Positions 51,001 to 64,000 of a DNA stretch of 64,000 nucleotides are shown in pieces. The notes below the pieces were generated by a model. The model saw nothing but the letters and a program-made list of their open reading frames with translations. It did not search any database and had not been told where the DNA came from. Origin of the DNA: Watersipora subatra (lineage: Eukaryota; Bryozoa; Gymnolaemata; Cheilostomatida; Watersiporidae). Both the position numbers and the translations under genes were made by a program. Location: assembly GCF_963576615.1 (NCBI RefSeq), contig NC_088711.1, forward strand, positions 63,707,248 to 63,771,247, written 5' to 3'. Within the stretch, counting starts at the first letter, position 1; each line of letters begins with the position of its first letter.

Positions 51001-51552
51001 ACTCGAGGCGACTAAGACTGCCTATGGTTGTAGTTTACGTATGATAGCAGATCGGCAATCATTTTGATCGGAAGCAGTCATCTGCCATGAGTTTATACTG
51101 ATCTGCCTCAATTTTAAGCTACTAAATTCTATTGACTGCTAAGCATAGTTAGTATAAAAATTCACAGCCGGTAAATAATAATTAAAATAATACTTTTAAC
51201 GAAAACTTAAAGATACCATTTTCTCTTGGTCGGAAAGCTTGTCTTCTCGCTCAGCTCGCTCTTGCAGAAGCTGTGCTTCTATTTCATCTCCTGATGAGTT
51301 AGCATTTTCTTCTTCCGAGTTTTCGTCAGAACTAACATCTCCTTTTGCTGCACCAGCCTCCCCTTTAGGAACAGGGTCTGGAGTTGTCTGTTTAGATGCT
51401 GTTTCTTCATCCGAGTTGTTGTCAAAACTATCATCTCCTTTTGCTGCACCAGCCTCTTCTTTAGAATCAGGGTCTGGAGTCGTCTGTTCAGACACTGTTT
51501 TTTCTTCAGTGAGCGTTAGTTTACTAGTGTTACTAGCAAGATTGTCTTCCAT
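45073..51552 (-). CDS. TTC1: Tetratricopeptide repeat protein 1, complete, 5 exons
   Basis: TTC1 is a TPR adaptor/co-chaperone reported to bind Hsp70/Hsp90 and G-protein alpha subunits. Exons (minus): 51552-51217, 49571-49398, 47755-47570, 45750-45696, 45188-45073. Total 867 nt, 288 aa (human 292), phases consistent. Residues 1-100 are acidic and disordered-looking. Three TPRs follow, from [20 protein letters not shown] (exon 2) through NRAAAHMHL to [21 protein letters not shown] (exon 3). The C-terminus carries [14 protein letters not shown], then [20 protein letters not shown] and YSVNFSNS, strongly conserved with human. ATG at 51552 sits in a good context (ACTATGG). Residues 23-54 are repeated at 55-82 (QTTPDP…EAGAAKGD), a tandem coding duplication. 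The donors of exons 2 and 3 are each the first of a tandem array of near-identical donors. The chosen junctions give exactly the human spacing. Confidence 0.97.
45490..45596. repeat. Dispersed repeat copy 1 (~100 bp), TTC1 intron 4
   Basis: Shares CTGAATTTCTGACAGAATAT, GCCGTCAATTAA and AGTTTGATCACCATGAT with a second copy at about 50052-50155 in TTC1 intron 1, same orientation. Family unknown. Confidence 0.8.
46063..46880 (-). repeat. 21-bp minisatellite of the TTC1 exon 3 donor, about 39 units
   Basis: On the coding strand each unit is GTAT followed by CACTCTCAGCATGTCAG. The latter 17 nt are identical to the last 17 nt of exon 3 in the commonest unit. Two more units (47541-47570 region) lie between exon 3 and a MITE that split the array. 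Every unit carries a CAG-GTATCA donor. Variants (CAGCAT, CTGCAT, CTGCGT, CTTTGGGTGT) recur in blocks. Confidence 0.95.
46881..47540. mobile_element. Mutator-like foldback MITE, copy B, inside the TTC1 intron 3 array
   Basis: Uninterrupted 660-bp copy with terminal inverted repeats of about 285 bp (TAGCCTGTYTTGACAAACTG…). The 9-bp flank AGTGATACC is on both sides (46872-46880, 47541-47549), which is also the array motif. It is highly similar to copy A, so both insertions are fairly recent. It separates the first two donor units from the rest of the array. Confidence 0.9.
47906..48543. mobile_element. TA-flanked MITE (CCGTAAAACCTCTAA family), short copy, TTC1 intron 2
   Basis: CCGTAAAACCTCTAAGTGAA follows TA at 47904-47905; CCAATTAGAGGTTTTACGA precedes TA at 48544-48545. 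It is 638 bp and shares terminal and interior blocks with 23655-24738 and 17866-18270. Confidence 0.85.
48905..49405 (-). repeat. 27-bp minisatellite of the TTC1 exon 2 donor, about 18 units
   Basis: On the coding strand each unit is CATATGTATTTG (like the exon 2 end CATATGCATCTG) followed by GTACGTGTGTCTATT or GTATGTGTGTCTATT, the intron start. The array begins exactly at the junction. One unit near 49240-49275 has lengthened AT-rich sequence with an in-frame stop; the others keep the 27-bp step. Confidence 0.96.
50052..50155. repeat. Dispersed repeat copy 2 (~100 bp), TTC1 intron 1
   Basis: Second copy of the repeat at 45490-45596 (about 85-90% identical by eye), in the same orientation. 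Confidence 0.8.
50733..50980. repeat. Minisatellite, 24-33 bp units, about 8 copies (TTC1 intron 1)
   Basis: Core ACATTGTTAACTGCTGCATG then TATAAC with a variable spacer. GTTAAC is palindromic. It is not at an exon junction. Confidence 0.9.
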
Positions 51553-54149
51553 AGTAAACAAACAGCACAGGACCTACAACCAGCGGAGAACTTCAAGGAG
51601 TTGAATACTAAAAACCTACTAGGGCTACATAGTAAATACCACAAAATCTGTGAACTTAGCATCGATGTAAGGAGCTTGCACATCTACCCCTAGAGTCTCA
51701 GCAGAAGTACAGTAATTTTAATCAGCTTTGCAACCACGTAACAATTCTGTGCTATGTCTCTTGTTAGATTATCCTTCCTTTATATCTAAACTAAACATTT
51801 TAGCTTGAAGAAATGACTGACTCATTTTTACTTACACTCATTCAAATCGAGTGTAAGTTGTTTATAAAAAGCGGAATAAAATTCAAATCGTAATTACGTA
51901 AAACCATAAATACCTCCAATAATATTAGTGAACAAACTCACAATTGATAGTTCAGGATTTAACAGAACAGATAAATTTAATAAAAATTTGTAAAATATAA
52001 TCGATAAGCCAAAAAAAGCAGAATCTTTTTAGCCAAAAAAAGTTTACTAAGATAAAAGAAGATACAACAGTACCATAAAAAAAATAAAGCAAAAAGCAAT
52101 TCATATGTATAACCCACTGTAGTTTCTCATTATTGCTAATGAAGTGATGCTAAAATTGAATAAATGATGTAAGAGCTTCTCCATTTGGGTCGCCAATGCA
52201 AGAATAAAGAATCTTGTAAGCCATTTTTAATAGAGAAATTCAACTTATATGACATGCAATTTTAGTGGTGTTTACTTCAACTGCAATCATGTATTGCCTA
52301 GCTCATGGTGAAAAACATGAAATTAATGAATATATATTTTAATTCAACCTTAGTTTCTAGAAAAGGTAGGTACTCATTTAATTGAACCCGATTTAAACGC
52401 TGCTTTCTGACCAGGACATCAACTAGAAAATTATCTCCTTCTTTGGTAGTAAATGGAAGTTAATACTTTTATGCACGATACTTATTCTTTTCATCTACTA
52501 AAATTAACTTAGCTTTTACTTTGTTGCTACAAATATAGAGCTTAATTTTATAAACAAGTGAACTAGAAAATGGGCAACCACACTTTAGATTTGTGTATCA
52601 ACACAGGTGGGAGAAGTAGAGTACGATTGCAGCAAATAGACCAAAACACTTTATAATATTATATTGCTTGAATTGAAAACTAAAAAAAAAGTTTGTTATA
52701 GCTTCTTTTATAGAAAAGCTGGGCCCTAATGCTAAGTCTGTTATTGATTAGGGCCAGTATATGGATGATAAAAAAAACTCAAAAATGTCACAATCTCACA
52801 AGAGTCATTGCTATTCATCACTGACAATGCAATTACTGGTATTTTACATGCTATATCACTTGAGGGCATGCAGGGTTGATTGTCAACTGACCAAGTTTTT
52901 TTTATAGTTGTGAAGGAGAACTGCTTTTTGCTAGTGAATGATTTTTCATTGTAACAGTAGTAATAAGTAGTGAAACTATTGTGCATTAAATCCTGATTGC
53001 CCTATGGTTATATTGCTGTTTAAAAAACATGTACAAATTCGATTTACTTTCGATTGCTCTCAAAGATTTTTTATTAGCTGCAAAACCATAGTATGGTTTA
53101 AAATCTAATGATTAGAGCTAGTTAAGTATTAAACTTTGCTGTTCGAGAGGCACTCAAACGCATATCTGCACAAAAACCAAACATATGTCTCAATCTCTAA
53201 AAATTCATGAGCTTTGCTAATGACTATTTGTTTTACATCTCTATTCGTTTGCTGCATAGTTGCAATGATCAGCAAACAAGTTGTATTGAAATTACTCTCC
53301 AAATTTATGATGGAGTTCTGAGAGTAATGATTTTAGCTCAAGCTCGTTGGCTTTTGAATTTTACGTTTGTTTTACTCCGTTATATACAGCAACTTATACA
53401 ACACGAAAATATCTTTAGCTGGCTACAACTTAAGATTACTACACTAAGATTCTTTCTATCCACTTCCTATACAAAATATAAGCCTATGGAAGACTCAAAG
53501 AAATATCGAAAACATTTGTGAACTCAGTGCGTGACAAAAAATGTTCATGAATTTCAAATCTAACAACTTTTATAACGTTGATTCGTTCCTGAAGTTGGTC
53601 AAACTTGTTCTTGGCCCGATAATGAATGTAGATACTTGATACAAAACAAACGAAATGTAGCACAGTTTGTCTCGCTACAAAATAGCCGCTGTTATAAAAC
53701 AAAAACGTCGCGCCTATTAAAGTCTACGATAAAAATATAATTATAGGCCTAAATCTTCAGCTATACATACTGGAAATGTCTTGCCATGCTAAATTTGGTT
53801 TCGGCTTTATGTAAGCTGAAACGTCGGTACAACGCATAAACCTTTTTAACTTGAGTTACGAATGAAGAATGGGATTAGTTAATAATGCGTTGTATTTATG
53901 TTGCACACAATTTATGCGAGCCGAATCATGTTTTGCTTACATAAAGTTATTCTAAAGATTTATGTCATATGGACTTGTAAGTTTAATGATTTTGGGAAAA
54001 AAGTTTTCTATCATAAGAAGCAATAGTTCTTACTCTTGACTGCGAAGATTAAGATTTGTCTTAGTACCTACCTAGTCAGTGACCAATTTCTACATTGAAT
54101 ATATGGTCGGTACTCGAATGTATGGTCGAACTCTACATGACATGTTATA
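51553..54149. other. Spacer between divergent TTC1 and the LINE/SEPSECS side
   Basis: AT-rich; presumably holds the TTC1 promoter at its left end. No exon, RNA gene or repeat array recognised. Short frames (for example 53207-53521) match nothing I know. Confidence 0.5.
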
Positions 54150-55380
54150 CTCAGCTGAGGCATCAAACAACATACATGCGGATACTTGATTTCAACATTT
54201 GAGCATGATTTTGACAAAAGCATTTGACAAGGTACCTCATGAGCTTCTAATGCAAAAACTTTCTACTAGACAAGGCATTGACAGTTATTTGTTAACATGG
54301 ATACATGACTTCTTGTCTGAGCGAAATCAATGTGTGGTGCTCAATGGAGTTAAATCTACTGTTCTGCCTGTGACCTTAGGAGTACCACAAGGATCTGTAT
54401 TAGGGCCTACTTTTTTCTTAGTGTACATCAATTACCTCCCAGATTTCATAGACTGCTCAGTAAGTCTGTTTGCAGATGACACTCTGATTTACCAAGTGGT
54501 CATCAACACAACTGATGAAAGTTGTTCTCAAAAAACGTTGATTCACTGCAACAATGGGCAGATAAATGAAAAATGAGTTTCAATGCAACTAAGTGTCACG
54601 TTATCGAATTTAACAACAGTGGAATAATACCAAAATACGCTCTTGGTGATTAAGTTCTAGACCATGTGGAAGACACACGTTATCTTGGTGTTTAGTTACA
54701 ATCTAACCTAAGAGTTGACAAGCATATTTCTAAAAAAAATCAGTAGTTGCAAAGTGACAACTAGGCATGATAAAAAGAGCCTTATACTGGGCTCCACAAT
54801 CTGCTCGGTTGCGGGCATACAAGTCATTTTGTCGTCCACATATTAAATATGCTGCAGAAATATGGGATCCGTTTCTAAAAAAACATAGCAGTTATAGAAG
54901 CTGTTCAAAATCAAGCAGTACGTTTTATAAGCCACCTTAAAGGATGAGAAAGTGTTAGTGAAGCGAAAGAAAAGCTTGGTCTTGAGCTACTACAAAAGAG
55001 ACGTCGTGACATCTGACTACGACTTTTAGTGAGAATACTTAGCAAAGAGAATAATCATTCAGCACTGAACAGTTTGTACAACCAACTTATTAACCAATCC
55101 AAGCCTCCCATTCAAACTGGAGCAAACAGTAAAGGACTACTATCATCTGTACATGCCACTAAAAGTGAATACTTTAACAGCTTTCTACCTAGAACCATAA
55201 GAGACATTAAAAATCCTACAAATAACCACTCAGCTAAAGCACTATAAACTTATATAGCAAGTTAAGTTTGCACTACTGACTAACATTAAACACAATTACT
55301 CGAAAATTGAAAACCACTGACAAAATAAATAAAATCATACGAGACACACCACTTCCACATTAAGTGGTCTAGTGTGAAAA
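54150..55380 (+). mobile_element. 5'-truncated LINE (Jockey/CR1-like reverse transcriptase)
   Basis: Frame 54199-54576 encodes the reverse transcriptase palm: KAFDKVPHELLMQKL, LGVPQGSVLGPTFFLVYIN and the catalytic FADDTLIY box. After a stop at about 54576 and further frame changes, the typical C-terminal tail appears at 55029-55247 (SEYFNSFLPRTIRDIKN). There is no endonuclease domain or 5' end, so it is a truncated, inactive copy ending shortly before the SEPSECS first exon. Confidence 0.9.
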
Positions 55381-55739
55381 CAACTACGAGCTAGTACGAG
55401 GAATATAATAAAATACAATAGTGTTAAAACCTTTGTGCAGCTAGCGACAAACTCTCCCCAACTGTGGTCAATGTAATGGTGATTCATACTTTGTAAATTG
55501 TACTAAACTAAAGTATAAATAGTTTAGATGAGTGTTCAGACCAACCTGAAAAACTCAATATGTGCTAATGGAACTCAAATAGCGCTTTCCTGCAGAGGAA
55601 GCTAGTGAGTCTTCAGATCTTTGAAAACACATCATTCTTTTCTATTGACCGGATGAAGATTAACTATAACTGTCTAAGTGTAACTGTATGATTATTGTCA
55701 AATAGAAATCTTTTAGTTCTTTAGATCAGTACATAAAGA

Positions 55740-64000
<8,261 letters not shown>

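Overview
The window is AT-rich genomic DNA of an animal, probably a marine invertebrate. It has GT-AG introns, four conserved metazoan genes cut into many small exons, and dense mobile elements and minisatellites. A lophotrochozoan such as a bryozoan or mollusc would fit, but that is inference. Nothing bacterial or organellar was seen. Layout: 1-3731 is part of a BEL/Pao LTR retrotransposon fossil on the minus strand, cut by the left edge. 5865-13810 (minus) is a complete 6-exon ethanolamine-phosphate cytidylyltransferase gene (PCYT2, 358 aa). 13811-20921 is a gene-free spacer with a 49-bp minisatellite, a long hairpin and a tRNA-derived SINE. 20922-40973 (minus) is a complete 19-exon cyclophilin G-type gene (PPIG, 850 aa, N-terminal cyclophilin domain and C-terminal RS domain). 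Its introns hold a nested MULE-like/Tigger insertion, a TA-flanked MITE, a hAT-type MITE and a decayed gene of an uncharacterised repeated family. 40974-45072 is a spacer with a 190-bp MITE and a 208-bp near-perfect palindrome. 45073-51552 (minus) is a complete 5-exon TTC1 gene (288 aa). 54150-55380 is a 5'-truncated LINE. 55740 to the right edge (plus) is SEPSECS, the last enzyme of selenocysteine-tRNA synthesis; nine exons are visible, about 431 codons, and the gene runs off the edge. All exon sets were joined by hand. Splice phases agree at every junction, and totals divide by three in the three complete genes. The four genes have no common pathway (phosphatidylethanolamine synthesis, splicing-associated proline isomerisation, TPR co-chaperone, selenocysteine synthesis). 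The most unusual signal is in the introns. At four exon ends (PCYT2 exons 1 and 4, TTC1 exons 2 and 3) the exon-intron junction itself, including the 5' splice site, is the seed of a tandem array running into the intron. In TTC1 the units are 27 and 21 bp, both multiples of three and open in the coding frame, so downstream donor copies could add in-frame 9- or 7-residue blocks to a TPR protein. SEPSECS intron 4 has a 40-bp array running up to its 3' splice site, and the 3' end of its intron 3 is formed by a transposon end. These junction-seeded minisatellites are the best candidate for something undescribed.
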